Source: Citrobacter koseri ATCC BAA-895 (GTDB taxonomy: Bacteria > Pseudomonadota > Gammaproteobacteria > Enterobacterales > Enterobacteriaceae). Taken from it: a stretch of DNA of 64,000 nucleotides. Below, in pieces: positions 15,810-24,369 of this stretch. The first letter of the stretch is position 1. Each line of letters opens with the position of its first letter. Position numbers and translations under genes: made by a program. The notes under the pieces were generated by a model. It did not search any database. It saw only the letters and a program-made list of their open reading frames with translations, and had not been told where the DNA came from. The stretch is from positions 1,488,001 to 1,552,000 of the forward strand of contig NC_009792.1 in the NCBI RefSeq assembly GCF_000018045.1, in the 5' to 3' direction.

Positions 15810-16475
15810 TTAATGGTAAGTCTTAATAATTTCCAGCACGCCGTTAATGATAAACTGCACGCCCATACAGACCAGTAAGAAGCCCATCAGGCGGGAAATA
15901 GCTTCAATTCCCCCCTTGCCGACCAGGCGCATAATCGCCCCTGAGCTGCGCAGAGAACCCCACAGAATCACTGACACCGCCAGAAAAATAAGCGGTGGCG
16001 CCACCAGAATAACCCAGCCGGGAAAATCGACGCCGTGACGTACGGTAGAGGCCGAACTGATGATCATCGCGATCGTCCCCGGCCCAGCGGTGCTCGGCAT
16101 CGCCAGCGGAACAAAAGCAATATTGGCGGAAGGCTCATCCTCCAGCTCTTCTGACTTGCTTTTCGCCTCCGGCGATTCGTGCGCCTTCTGCTGCGGGAAC
16201 AACATCCGAAAGCCGATAAAGGCGACAATCAGCCCACCCGCAATGCGCAAACCGGGGATGGAAATTCCAAAGGTGTTCATCACCAGTTGACCGGCGTAAT
16301 ACGCAACCATCATGATGGCGAACACATACACGGAGGCCATCAGCGACTGACGGTTACGCTCCGCGCTGTTCATATTACCGGCCAGGCCTAAAAACAACGC
16401 CACCGTGGTTAGCGGGTTCGCCAAAGGCAGCAGGACAACCAGCCCAAGCCCTATCGCTTTAAACAAATCCATCAT
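15810..16475 (-). CDS. marC: MarC-family inner membrane protein
   Basis: 221 aa, as in E. coli MarC; six hydrophobic segments, beginning with FKAIGLGLVVLLPLANPLTT. UPF0056 family; despite its name it is not established as a resistance determinant and its function is unknown. It is divergent from marRAB across the mar operator region. Confidence 0.95.
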   Translation of the reverse strand: MMDLFKAIGLGLVVLLPLANPLTTVALFLGLAGNMNSAERNRQSLMASVYVFAIMMVAYYAGQLVMNTFGISIPGLRIAGGLIVAFIGFRMLFPQQKAHESPEAKSKSEELEDEPSANIAFVPLAMPSTAGPGTIAMIISSASTVRHGVDFPGWVILVAPPLIFLAVSVILWGSLRSSGAIMRLVGKGGIEAISRLMGFLLVCMGVQFIINGVLEIIKTYH

Positions 16476-16626
16476 AATGCCATCTCTTCCCCATCAAGCT
16501 CGTTGTAAGCGGCAAGTATAAAGGGAAAACGCGGCGTTTCGCCATTAAGCATTCATTATGCCGAATAAGCATAACCAGTAATTATTATTAATAAATTACC
16601 CCGTGATGCAGCCCCTGCACTGACGC

Positions 16627-16647
16627 GTTTTAGCAAATCGTGGCATC
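16627..16647 (+). promoter_or_regulatory. marbox (MarA/SoxS/Rob binding site)
   Basis: GTTTTAGCAAATCGTGGCATC closely matches the E. coli mar marbox (ATTTAGCAAAACGTGGCATC) and lies 16 bp upstream of the -35 of the marRAB promoter, the usual place for autoactivation. Confidence 0.8.
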
Positions 16648-16662
16648 CCCTTATTCATTCGA

Positions 16663-16720
16663 TTGACTTATATTTGCCTGGGCAATAGTATCTGCCGTGA
16701 CTAACTACTTGCCGGGGCAA
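16663..16720 (+). promoter_or_regulatory. marRAB promoter and MarR operator sites I and II
   Basis: -35 TTGACT (16663-16668), 17-bp spacer and -10 TAGTAT (16686-16691). MarR site I is the palindrome TTGCCTGGGCAA (16674-16685), lying between -35 and -10; site II is TTGCCGGGGCAA (16709-16720), just before the marR start. Layout as in E. coli marO. Confidence 0.88.
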
Positions 16721-16725
16721 CCATT

Positions 16726-17160
16726 GTGAAAAGCACCAGTGACCTATTCAACGAAATCATCCCGCTGGGTCGCTTGATCTACATGGTCAATCAGAAAAAA
16801 GATCGTCTGTTGAACGACTATCTGTCGCCGCTGGATATCACCGCATCGCAGTTTAAGGTGCTCTGTTCTATCCGTTGCGCGGTATGCATTACCCCGGTCG
16901 AGCTGAAGAAAGTGCTGTCTGTCGATCTCGGCGCATTGACGCGCATGCTTGATCGGCTGGTCTGTAAAGGCTGGATCGAAAGACTGCCAAATCCACATGA
17001 CAAACGCGGCGTGCTGGTGAAGCTCACCGAACACGGCGCGGCAATTTGTGAGCAATGTCATCAGTTAGTAGGACAAGACCTGCACCAGGAACTAACAAAA
17101 AACTTAACGGCGGATGAAGTGGCAACACTTGAGCTTTTGCTTAAGAAAATCCTGCCGTAA
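16726..17160 (+). CDS. marR: Multiple antibiotic resistance repressor MarR
   Basis: 144 aa, GTG start as in E. coli. Winged-helix MarR fold: DITASQFKVLCSIRC, recognition helix VDLGALTRMLDRLVCKGW, and wing NPHDKRGVLVKL. Represses marRAB and is relieved by phenolics (salicylate) or oxidation; the redox-relevant Cys in CEQCHQ is kept. First gene of marRAB, 12-18 nt before marA. Confidence 0.97.
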   Translation: MKSTSDLFNEIIPLGRLIYMVNQKKDRLLNDYLSPLDITASQFKVLCSIRCAVCITPVELKKVLSVDLGALTRMLDRLVCKGWIERLPNPHDKRGVLVKLTEHGAAICEQCHQLVGQDLHQELTKNLTADEVATLELLLKKILP

Positions 17161-17178
17161 ACAGAAAGAGGTATGACG

Positions 17179-17562
17179 ATGTCCAGACGCAATACTGACG
17201 CTATTACCATTCATAGCATTTTGGACTGGATCGAAGATAACCTGGAATCGCCGCTCTCACTGGAAAAAGTGTCAGAGCGTTCAGGTTACTCCAAATGGCA
17301 CCTGCAACGGATGTTTAAAAAAGAGACCGGTCACTCATTAGGCCAGTACATCCGCAGTCGCAAAATGACTGAAATAGCCCAGAAATTAAAAGAAAGTAAC
17401 GAGCCGATCCTGTACCTGGCGGAACGTTATGGCTTTGAGTCACAGCAGACGCTGACCCGGACATTTAAAAACTATTTCGACGTTCCACCGCATAAGTACC
17501 GTATTACCAATATGCATGGCGAATCCCGGTATTTGCATCCACTCAACCATTGTAATTGCTAA
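17179..17562 (+). CDS. marA: MarA, AraC-type activator of the mar regulon
   Basis: 127 aa from ATG 17179 (AGAGG at 7 nt); an ATG two codons earlier is too close to the ribosome site. Two HTH motifs: SLEKVSERSGYSKWHLQRMF and PILYLAERYGFESQQTLTRT. Acts as a monomer on marboxes to activate acrAB, tolC, micF and other resistance and stress genes. Nearly identical to E. coli MarA. Confidence 0.97.
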   Translation: MSRRNTDAITIHSILDWIEDNLESPLSLEKVSERSGYSKWHLQRMFKKETGHSLGQYIRSRKMTEIAQKLKESNEPILYLAERYGFESQQTLTRTFKNYFDVPPHKYRITNMHGESRYLHPLNHCNC

Positions 17563-17592
17563 TCGCCTGTTAATGACGTAATCGAGGAAATC

Positions 17593-17811
17593 ATGAAATC
17601 TCTGTCTTCCGCAATGCTGGCTGTGCTGCTTGTCGTCTCTGGCCAAAGCATTGCGGAGCAAACCGCACAACCTGGAACACAAAATGATCGCGATGCGATG
17701 GTCATGCCGTCTGCGCATGATCAGTCGCCATTCGATTTCAATCATATGGGTGCGGGAAGCGATAAATCCGACGAATTAGGCGTACCGTATTACAACGGAC
17801 ACAGCCTGTAA
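17593..17811 (+). CDS. marB: MarB, periplasmic modulator of the mar operon
   Basis: 72 aa with a signal peptide (SSAMLAVLLVVSGQSIAEQ, cleavage after A at ~22). The C-terminal motif MGAGSDKSDELGVPYYNG is shared with E. coli MarB, while the middle part differs clearly from both E. coli and S. Typhimurium, a useful taxonomic hint. In E. coli MarB lowers marA expression from the periplasm by an unknown route. Last gene of marRAB. Confidence 0.92.
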   Translation: MKSLSSAMLAVLLVVSGQSIAEQTAQPGTQNDRDAMVMPSAHDQSPFDFNHMGAGSDKSDELGVPYYNGHSL

Positions 17812-17820
17812 TTCGTTTTT

Positions 17821-17846
17821 GCCCCGCCACTGCGGGGCTTTTTTTA
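17821..17846 (+). terminator. marRAB terminator
   Basis: GCCCCGC-CACT-GCGGGGC followed by seven T's, 10 nt after the marB stop; it also lies at the 3' end of the convergent eamA. Confidence 0.9.
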
Positions 17847-18743
17847 TCCCCTTACCTGCGCCGCTTTGCGCAGCCGAAAACCAAACACGTTGATGTACAA
17901 ACCCGCCATAATCAGCACCGCGCCAAGAAACTGTAACCCGGTAAGCGTCTCATTAAGCAACACGGCCGCGCTGGCCAACCCCACAACCGGCACCAGCAAA
18001 GACAGCGGCGCCACACGCCAGGTTTCATAGCGTCCGAGCAACGTTCCCCAGATCCCGTAACCGACAATCGTGGCGACAAACGCCAGATACACCAGCGATA
18101 AAATCGTCGTCATATCAATCGCGATCAGGCTCTGAACTATCTGCGCAGAACCGTCCAGAATCAAAGAGGCCAGAAAGAAGGGAATAATCGGGATCAGCGC
18201 ACTCCAGACCACCAGCGACATCACCGCCGGGCGAGTGGCATGTTGCATGATCTTCTTATTGAAAATATTCCCGCACGCCCAGCAGAACGCCGCCGCCAGC
18301 GTTAACATAAACCCGAGCATCGCAATATGTTGCCCATTGAGGCTGGCTTCTATCAGCAGCAGAACGCCAAACACCGCCAGCGCGATACCGGCCACCTGTT
18401 TGCCCTGCAAGCGCTCGCCGAACGCAAACGCGCCCAGTACGATGGTAAAAAACGCCTGCGCCTGTAGCACCAGTGACGCCAGCCCGGCAGGCATTCCGAA
18501 TTTAATCGCACAAAAGAGAAACGCGAATTGACCAAAACTGATGGTCAGGCCGTAGCCGAGTAACAGCGGCAGCGGGATTTTCGGACGCGCAACGAAGAAG
18601 ATGGCCGGAAACGCGACCAACAAAAAACGTAATCCCGCCAGCATCAGCGGCGGCATATTGTGCAGCCCGACTTTGATGACGACAAAGTTAAGCCCCCACA
18701 CCACCACGACCAGTAACGCCAATAACCCGTCTTTACGCGACAT
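17844..18743 (-). CDS. eamA: EamA cysteine/O-acetylserine exporter (DMT superfamily)
   Basis: 299 aa from ATG 18743 (AGGGG upstream), the E. coli length; the longer upstream frame is not needed. Ten transmembrane helices in two EamA repeats (LLALLVVVVWGLNFVVIKVG; MLGFMLTLAAAFCWACGNIF). In E. coli EamA (YdeD) exports O-acetylserine and cysteine. Convergent with marB. Confidence 0.93.
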   Translation of the reverse strand: MSRKDGLLALLVVVVWGLNFVVIKVGLHNMPPLMLAGLRFLLVAFPAIFFVARPKIPLPLLLGYGLTISFGQFAFLFCAIKFGMPAGLASLVLQAQAFFTIVLGAFAFGERLQGKQVAGIALAVFGVLLLIEASLNGQHIAMLGFMLTLAAAFCWACGNIFNKKIMQHATRPAVMSLVVWSALIPIIPFFLASLILDGSAQIVQSLIAIDMTTILSLVYLAFVATIVGYGIWGTLLGRYETWRVAPLSLLVPVVGLASAAVLLNETLTGLQFLGAVLIMAGLYINVFGFRLRKAAQVRG

Positions 18744-18938
18744 ACCACGGCCCCTGCAAATATTAAATTTTTGTAAACAAGTTAAGTTAACGGAAATCAT
18801 CGCCCCGGAACAGATCATTAATTCAGGTAGGGCGGGACGAGCACTTTCGAACAACATCCCGGGTATACATCACACTTTTGCCGTGCTATTGCTTTAAATC
18901 ACCAATAAATATAATGAAACGCATTGTCGGGCAGGAAA

Positions 18939-20126
18939 ATGAACACAACGCTGAGACGCTCCACCCTCGCTTTACTCGCCTCATCACTGTTATTGACCAT
19001 TGGGCGCGGCGCCACGCTTCCGTTCATGACGATCTATCTTAACCGCCAGTACGATCTGAGCGTCGATCTGATCGGCTATGCCATGACGGTAGCGTTAACC
19101 ATCGGCGTGATTTTCAGCCTGGGTTTCGGCATCCTCGCGGATAAGTTCGATAAAAAGCGCTATATGCTTCTGGCAATTTCGGCGTTCTTGCTGGGCTTTA
19201 TCGCCATCCCCCTGGTACACAGCGTCACGCTGGTGGTGCTGCTTTTCGCCCTGATAAACTGCGCCTACTCCGTCTTTGCCACCGTGTTGAAAGCCTGGTT
19301 TGCCGACAATCTTTCCGCCACAACCAGGAGCAAAATATTTTCCCTCAACTATACCGTGCTCAATATTGGCTGGACCGTCGGGCCGCCGCTTGGCACCCTG
19401 CTGGTCATGCAAAGCATCAACCTGCCGTTCTGGCTTGCAGCCATTTGCTCTGCTTTCCCGCTGGTGTTTATCCAGACCTGGGTGAAGCGCGCAGAGACGC
19501 CCGTTGAAGGAACAACGGCGTCAGTCTGGTCGCCATCGGTGCTGTTACGCGATAAAGCCCTGCTCTGGTTTACCCTGTCGGCCTTCCTGGCGTCATTTGT
19601 CAGCGGCGCGTTCGCCTCATGTATTTCCCAGTATGTCATGGTCGTCGCGAACGGTAATTTTGCCGAAAAAGTGGTGGCTGTCGTACTCCCCGTCAACGCG
19701 GCGATTGTTGTTAGTCTGCAATATGCCGTAGGCCGTCGGTTAACGACCGCAAATATCAGACCCTCGATGGCGGCCGGCACAATCTGTTTCGTGGCTGGGC
19801 TGGTTGGTTTTATGATTTCAGGAAACAGCCTGCTGCTCTGGGGGCTCTCTGCCGCCGTATTTACCATTGGCGAGGTTATTTACGCCCCGGGCGAATATAT
19901 GCTGATCGATAACATTGCTCCGGCGGGGATGAAAGCAAGCTACTTCTCAGCGCAGTCGCTTGGCTGGCTCGGCGCGGCGGTCAACCCGCTGGTCAGCGGC
20001 GTGATCCTCACCACTTTGCCCGCCTGGTCCCTGTTTGCGGTGCTGATCGTTGCGATTATTCTTGCCTGGGCGCTGATGCTAAAAGGGATGCGGGCCAGAC
20101 CCTGGGGGCAGCCCGCAATGTGCTGA
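18939..20126 (+). CDS. ydeE: MFS transporter YdeE (dipeptide/sugar exporter-like)
   Basis: 395 aa from ATG 18939 (CAGGAAA just upstream), matching E. coli YdeE. Twelve transmembrane helices with motif A-like GILADKFDKKRYML between TM2 and TM3. In E. coli YdeE has been linked to dipeptide and arabinose efflux; the physiological substrate is unsettled. Divergent from eamA. Confidence 0.92.
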   Translation: MNTTLRRSTLALLASSLLLTIGRGATLPFMTIYLNRQYDLSVDLIGYAMTVALTIGVIFSLGFGILADKFDKKRYMLLAISAFLLGFIAIPLVHSVTLVVLLFALINCAYSVFATVLKAWFADNLSATTRSKIFSLNYTVLNIGWTVGPPLGTLLVMQSINLPFWLAAICSAFPLVFIQTWVKRAETPVEGTTASVWSPSVLLRDKALLWFTLSAFLASFVSGAFASCISQYVMVVANGNFAEKVVAVVLPVNAAIVVSLQYAVGRRLTTANIRPSMAAGTICFVAGLVGFMISGNSLLLWGLSAAVFTIGEVIYAPGEYMLIDNIAPAGMKASYFSAQSLGWLGAAVNPLVSGVILTTLPAWSLFAVLIVAIILAWALMLKGMRARPWGQPAMC

Positions 20127-20136
20127 CGGCACGCCA

Positions 20137-20165
20137 GACTGTGCCGGATAACGTCCGGTGCAGTC
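20137..20165. terminator. Hairpin between convergent ydeE and urtE
   Basis: Two 12-nt arms (20137-20148 and 20154-20165) pair fully with two G-U wobbles around a TAACG loop. No T-run; probably a bidirectional 3'-end structure. Confidence 0.5.
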
Positions 20166-20172
20166 CCGGAAC

Positions 20173-20871
20173 TCAGATCGCGACCAGCCCGCGAACGCCC
20201 TCCGCTTCCATATTCTCGCCCCTGCCGCTCTGAATAATGCTTCCCCGCGACATCAGTAAGTAGTGATCCGCCAGTTGGGCGGCAAAATCATAGAACTGCT
20301 CCACCAGCAAAATCGCCATATCCCCCTGACGCGCCAGATGTGAAATCACCTGCCCAATCTCTTTGATCACCGACGGCTGTATCCCTTCGGTCGGTTCATC
20401 CAGAATTAACAGCTGAGGACGGCAGGCCAGCGCCCGGCCAATTGCCAGCTGCTGCTGTTGCCCCCCAGAAAGATCGCCCCCTCGCCGGTGCTTCATCTCT
20501 TTAAGCACCGGGAAAAGCGCGTAAATATCATCCGGCACCTGTTTTGCATCGCGGGCGGAAAAACGCGACAGCCCCAACAGCAGGTTTTCTTCTACCGTCA
20601 GGCGAGGAAAAATCTCCCGCCCTTGCGGCACATAGGCGACACCAGCCCGCACGCGCTGATGCGGTTTACGCTGGGTGATGTTCTTCCCCTGCCAGATCAC
20701 ATTGCCGGTGCGTGCCGGGATTAACCCCATCAGACACTTCAGTAAGGTGGTTTTTCCCACGCCGTTACGCCCAAGCAAACAGGTTACTTCGCCAATGCGG
20801 GCCTCAAAACTTACCCCGCGCAGGATATGACTGCCGCCGTAATATTGATTCAGTTCATTCACCTGTAACAT
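20173..20871 (-). CDS. urtE: Urea ABC transporter ATP-binding protein UrtE
   Basis: 232 aa, LivF-like ATPase: Walker A GRNGVGKTT (~34-42), signature LSGGQQQQLAIGRAL (~134), Walker B LLILDEPTEGIQPS (~154) and switch His equivalent in ILLVEQFYDFA. The EGIQPS and QFYDFA stretches are typical of UrtE. Last gene of urtABCDE; pairs with UrtD to drive high-affinity urea import. Confidence 0.93.
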   Translation of the reverse strand: MLQVNELNQYYGGSHILRGVSFEARIGEVTCLLGRNGVGKTTLLKCLMGLIPARTGNVIWQGKNITQRKPHQRVRAGVAYVPQGREIFPRLTVEENLLLGLSRFSARDAKQVPDDIYALFPVLKEMKHRRGGDLSGGQQQQLAIGRALACRPQLLILDEPTEGIQPSVIKEIGQVISHLARQGDMAILLVEQFYDFAAQLADHYLLMSRGSIIQSGRGENMEAEGVRGLVAI

Positions 20872-20880
20872 CCGTCCTCC

Positions 20881-21681
20881 CTATCGCCCGAGGTAAACTT
20901 CAATAACCTGTTCATTGGCCTGGACGTCGCGCAGGCTCCCTTCCGCCAGCACGCGTCCCTGATGCAAAACGGTAACATGGTCGGCAATGGTTTCGACAAA
21001 CCCCATGTCATGCTCCACCACCATCAGCGAGTGTTTCCCCGCCAGAGTGCGAAACAGCTCAGCGGTATACTCCGTTTCCGCGTCCGTCATCCCCGCCGCA
21101 GGTTCATCCAGTAGCAGCAGATGCGGCTCCTGTACCAGCAGCATACCGATTTCCAGAAACTGCTTTTGTCCGTGCGAAAGCAGCCCGGCGCGACGCCCAC
21201 GCTCCGCGCCCAGGCGCAATAGCCCGAGCATCTCGTCAATGCGATCCCGCTGCTCGCCCGAGAGGCGCGCTCTTAACGTGGCCCAGACGGATTTATCCTC
21301 TTTCATCGCCAGTTCCAGATTCTCCTCCACCGTCAGGGCCTCAAACACGGTCGGTTTCTGAAATTTACGCCCAATGCCCTGGCGGGCAATCGCGATAGGA
21401 TCGAGCGAAGTTAAGTCCGTGGACTGATCGTAAATCGCGCGTCCGCTTTGCGGCCGGGTTTTACCGGTAATCACATCCATTAAGGTGGTTTTTCCGGCGC
21501 CATTAGGGCCAATAACGCAGCGCAATTCCCCAACGCCAATGTTCAGGGTTAAATCCGTCAGCGCCTGGAAGCCGTCAAAATTGACGTTGATCCCTTCCAG
21601 TTGCAGAACCGGGTCTGTTTGATCGCGAAAACGATCCCCCGGCAACTGGCGGGTAAAAAGTCCGTCATCCGGTTGCATCAT
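20881..21681 (-). CDS. urtD: Urea ABC transporter ATP-binding protein UrtD
   Basis: 266 aa, LivG-like ATPase: Walker A GPNGAGKTTLMD (~57), the Q-loop region GIGRKFQKPTVFEALTVEENL, signature LSHGQKQFLEIG (Gly-Gly replaced by His-Gly, normal for UrtD), Walker B LLLLDEPAAGMTDAETE, and VVEHDMGFVETIAD. Its ATG overlaps the urtC stop by 4 nt, and urtE follows after 9 nt. Confidence 0.93.
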   Translation of the reverse strand: MMQPDDGLFTRQLPGDRFRDQTDPVLQLEGINVNFDGFQALTDLTLNIGVGELRCVIGPNGAGKTTLMDVITGKTRPQSGRAIYDQSTDLTSLDPIAIARQGIGRKFQKPTVFEALTVEENLELAMKEDKSVWATLRARLSGEQRDRIDEMLGLLRLGAERGRRAGLLSHGQKQFLEIGMLLVQEPHLLLLDEPAAGMTDAETEYTAELFRTLAGKHSLMVVEHDMGFVETIADHVTVLHQGRVLAEGSLRDVQANEQVIEVYLGR

Positions 21682-22751
21682 TTTTCTCCTTTGCGAAACA
21701 GACCAATGACGCCGCGCGGTAAAAACAGCGTAACGCCAATAAAGATCAGGCCGAGAAACAGCTGCCAGTACTCCGGCATAATCACCGTAAACAGACTTTT
21801 AGCGCCGTTCACCAGCACTGCGCCAAACACCGGGCCAATTAAGGTGCCGCGCCCGCCCAGCGCGACCCAGATGGCCGCTTCAATAGAGTTGGTCGGCGAC
21901 ATTTCGCTGGGGTTAATGATGCCGACCTGAGGAACGTACAGAGCGCCCGCCAGACCGCACAGAACAGCGGAGAGCGTCCATACCAGCAGTTTGAAGCCAC
22001 GCGGATCGTACCCACAAAACATCAGGCGATTTTCCGCATCGCGCACGGCGGTCAGAACGCGGCCAAACTTACTGCGCGCAAGGAGATACCCCAGCCACAA
22101 CGCCAGCACCAGTAATATGACGGTCGCGAGAAACAGCGCAACGCGCGTGGAGGTCGCCGCAACAGGAAAGCCCAGCAACGTGGTAAACCCCGTAAACCCG
22201 TTATTGCCGCCAAACCCGGTTTCGTTACGGAAAAACAGCAGCATGCCTGCGAACGTCAGCGCCTGGGTCATAATGGAAAAATAGACGCCTTTGATTTTTG
22301 AGCGGAAGGCAAAATAGCCGAACACCAGCGCCAGCAGCCCCGGAACCAGCACAACCAGCAGCATCGCCCAGGCGAAGTGCTGCGTTCCCCACCAGAACCA
22401 CGGTAATTCACTCCAGGAGAGGAAAGACATAAACGCGGGAAGTCCGTCGCCAGAGGCCTGACGCATCAGATACATTCCCATCGCATACCCGCCCAGCGCG
22501 AAGAAAATACCGTGCCCCAGCGACAGCATTCCGGCATACCCCCACACCAGATCCAGCGCCACAGCGACAATGGCGTAACAGAGGATCTTCCCGGCCAGCG
22601 TTAACACCCAGACCGGGACAGCCAGCGGGTGATCCGCAGGCAGCAGCGCCAGAAAAGGCAGAATCAGCAGCGCCGCCAGCAGGCAGAGGCCAAAAACCTG
22701 GACAGTACGCGGCGCTCTACGCGCCAGTGTTAATGTCATTGGCATGGTCAT
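21678..22751 (-). CDS. urtC: Urea ABC transporter permease UrtC
   Basis: 357 aa, LivM-like inner-membrane permease with about ten hydrophobic segments; conserved DLVWGYAGMLSLGHGIFFAL (~64-83) and the cytoplasmic coupling region VLTAVRDAENRLMFCGYD (~233-250). Start overlaps the urtB stop (TAATG); overlapping stops and starts indicate one operon. Confidence 0.93.
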   Translation of the reverse strand: MTMPMTLTLARRAPRTVQVFGLCLLAALLILPFLALLPADHPLAVPVWVLTLAGKILCYAIVAVALDLVWGYAGMLSLGHGIFFALGGYAMGMYLMRQASGDGLPAFMSFLSWSELPWFWWGTQHFAWAMLLVVLVPGLLALVFGYFAFRSKIKGVYFSIMTQALTFAGMLLFFRNETGFGGNNGFTGFTTLLGFPVAATSTRVALFLATVILLVLALWLGYLLARSKFGRVLTAVRDAENRLMFCGYDPRGFKLLVWTLSAVLCGLAGALYVPQVGIINPSEMSPTNSIEAAIWVALGGRGTLIGPVFGAVLVNGAKSLFTVIMPEYWQLFLGLIFIGVTLFLPRGVIGLFRKGEK

Positions 22752-24325
22752 TAATCAATAACCCTCCCTTTCAGCGCAAACAATCCCTGAGGCCGTTTCT
22801 GGATAAACAGAACGATCGCAATCAGAATGACGATTTTGCCCAGCACCGCGCCCATTTGCGGTTCCAGAATCTTATTGAAGATACCCAACCCAAATGCGGC
22901 GGCCACGCTCCCCGCCAGTTGTCCGACGCCACCGAGCACCACCACTAAAAATGAATCAATAATGTATCCCTGACCCAGTTCCGGCCCGACGTTGCCCAGT
23001 TGCGACAAGGCCACGCCGCCCAATCCGGCGATCCCCGAGCCGAGGCCAAACGCCAGCATGTCCACGCGCCCCGTCGGCACGCCGCAACACGCCGCCATAC
23101 TGCGGTTCTGCGTTACCGCGCGAACGCGCATCCCGAGGCGGGTTTTATTCAGCAATAGCCAGGTGAAAAACAGCACCAGCATGGCGAACCCCAGCACCAC
23201 GATACGGTTCCAGGGCAACGTCAGGTTGGCATAGACCTGCACCCCGCCAGAAAGCCACGCAGGGTTGGCAACCTCCAGGTTTTGCGCGCCAAAGGTCATG
23301 CGTACCAGTTGGATCAGCATCAGACTAATCCCCCAGGTCGCCAGCAGCGTTTCGAGAGGACGACCATAAAGATGGCGAATAATGCCGCGCTCCAGCGCCA
23401 TTCCAGTTCCGGCGGCGATCAGGAAGGCAACCGGCAACGCCACAACGGGATAAAACGCCAGCCACTGTGGCATGAACTGCCCCATAAACTGCTGAACCAT
23501 CCATGTGCTGTACGCGCCAAGCATCAGCATTTCACCGTGCGCCATATTGATTACGCCCAGTAATCCATAGGTGATCGCCAGCCCCAGGGCCGCCAGCAGC
23601 AGAATCGATCCCAGCGACAGCCCCATAAATGCCTGCCCCAGGAGATCGCCAATCACCATCCGCTGCGCGATTGCGTTCAGGCTTTCTGTCGCGGCCTCGC
23701 GAACACGCGCATCCGGTTCATGTTCAGCATCCGTAAAGGGTTGCAGGCGTGATTGCGTTTCCGGGTCGCCCGACTGCCCCAGTAAGACAATCGCCTGACG
23801 CCGGACGTCAGCGGAAGGACTCACCAGTTGCAGGTTAGCCAGCGCAATCTCCAGACGTGATGTCACTTCGCTTTCCGTTTCCTGCGCCAGCCGCTGCTGT
23901 AAAAGCGGCAGCATCGCGGGCGTGGCCTCCCGCTGTAACAGGCTGGCGGCAGCGGCTCTTTCCGTGACATTGTCACTTAATAGTTGATGCGTGGCTAACG
24001 CCCCGCTGACCAGGTTTCGCAGACGGTTAGTCAGACGAACTTTTTTCAGTTCGCCATCGGGCGCGGCGACAGCGCCGAGCGGCAGAACCTGCGTACCCTG
24101 CCGAATGAAAGCGTGCTTTGCGCTATCAGTCAGCACATTCTCACGCGCTAATGCGTTCAACAAAGGCAAACGCTGCGCCTCAGGCGTGATGGCCCATTGT
24201 TCTAATAACGTCGCCTGTTGCGCCCGGCTGGCGCCAACAAATACATCGGCATCGGTTGCCTGCACGATCCACGGCACCAGCCACGTCATTAGCAACACAC
24301 CCCGAATAAAGCGCATGGCTTTCAT
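22751..24325 (-). CDS. urtB: Urea ABC transporter permease UrtB
   Basis: 524 aa. A signal-like hydrophobic start (FIRGVLLMTWLVPWIVQA) precedes a ~210-residue extracytoplasmic region with HEAT-like repeats (e.g. DVRRQAIVLLGQSGDPETQS), usual for proteobacterial UrtB. A LivH-like permease follows with GLLGVINMAHGEMLMLGAY and MRVRAVTQNRSMAACCGV. It contains a perfect matS site (23964-23976). A hairpin separates it from urtA. Confidence 0.93.
   Translation of the reverse strand: MKAMRFIRGVLLMTWLVPWIVQATDADVFVGASRAQQATLLEQWAITPEAQRLPLLNALARENVLTDSAKHAFIRQGTQVLPLGAVAAPDGELKKVRLTNRLRNLVSGALATHQLLSDNVTERAAAASLLQREATPAMLPLLQQRLAQETESEVTSRLEIALANLQLVSPSADVRRQAIVLLGQSGDPETQSRLQPFTDAEHEPDARVREAATESLNAIAQRMVIGDLLGQAFMGLSLGSILLLAALGLAITYGLLGVINMAHGEMLMLGAYSTWMVQQFMGQFMPQWLAFYPVVALPVAFLIAAGTGMALERGIIRHLYGRPLETLLATWGISLMLIQLVRMTFGAQNLEVANPAWLSGGVQVYANLTLPWNRIVVLGFAMLVLFFTWLLLNKTRLGMRVRAVTQNRSMAACCGVPTGRVDMLAFGLGSGIAGLGGVALSQLGNVGPELGQGYIIDSFLVVVLGGVGQLAGSVAAAFGLGIFNKILEPQMGAVLGKIVILIAIVLFIQKRPQGLFALKGRVID
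23964..23976. other. matS site (MatP binding) within urtB
   Basis: GTGACATTGTCAC fits the matS consensus GTGACRNYGTCAC at every position. MatP bound at such sites organises the Ter macrodomain and delays its segregation. Confidence 0.8.
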
Positions 24326-24344
24326 GAAAGTGTTCTCCAGAATG

Positions 24345-24364
24345 TGCCCTCCCGCAGGAGGGCA
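24345..24364 (-). terminator. urtA-urtB intercistronic hairpin
   Basis: TGCCCTCC-CGCA-GGAGGGCA, 8-bp stem, in the 44-nt gap after urtA, without a T-run. Such structures after the binding-protein gene usually stabilise it or attenuate downstream expression so that the binding protein is made in excess. Confidence 0.6.
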
Positions 24365-24369
24365 AAAGA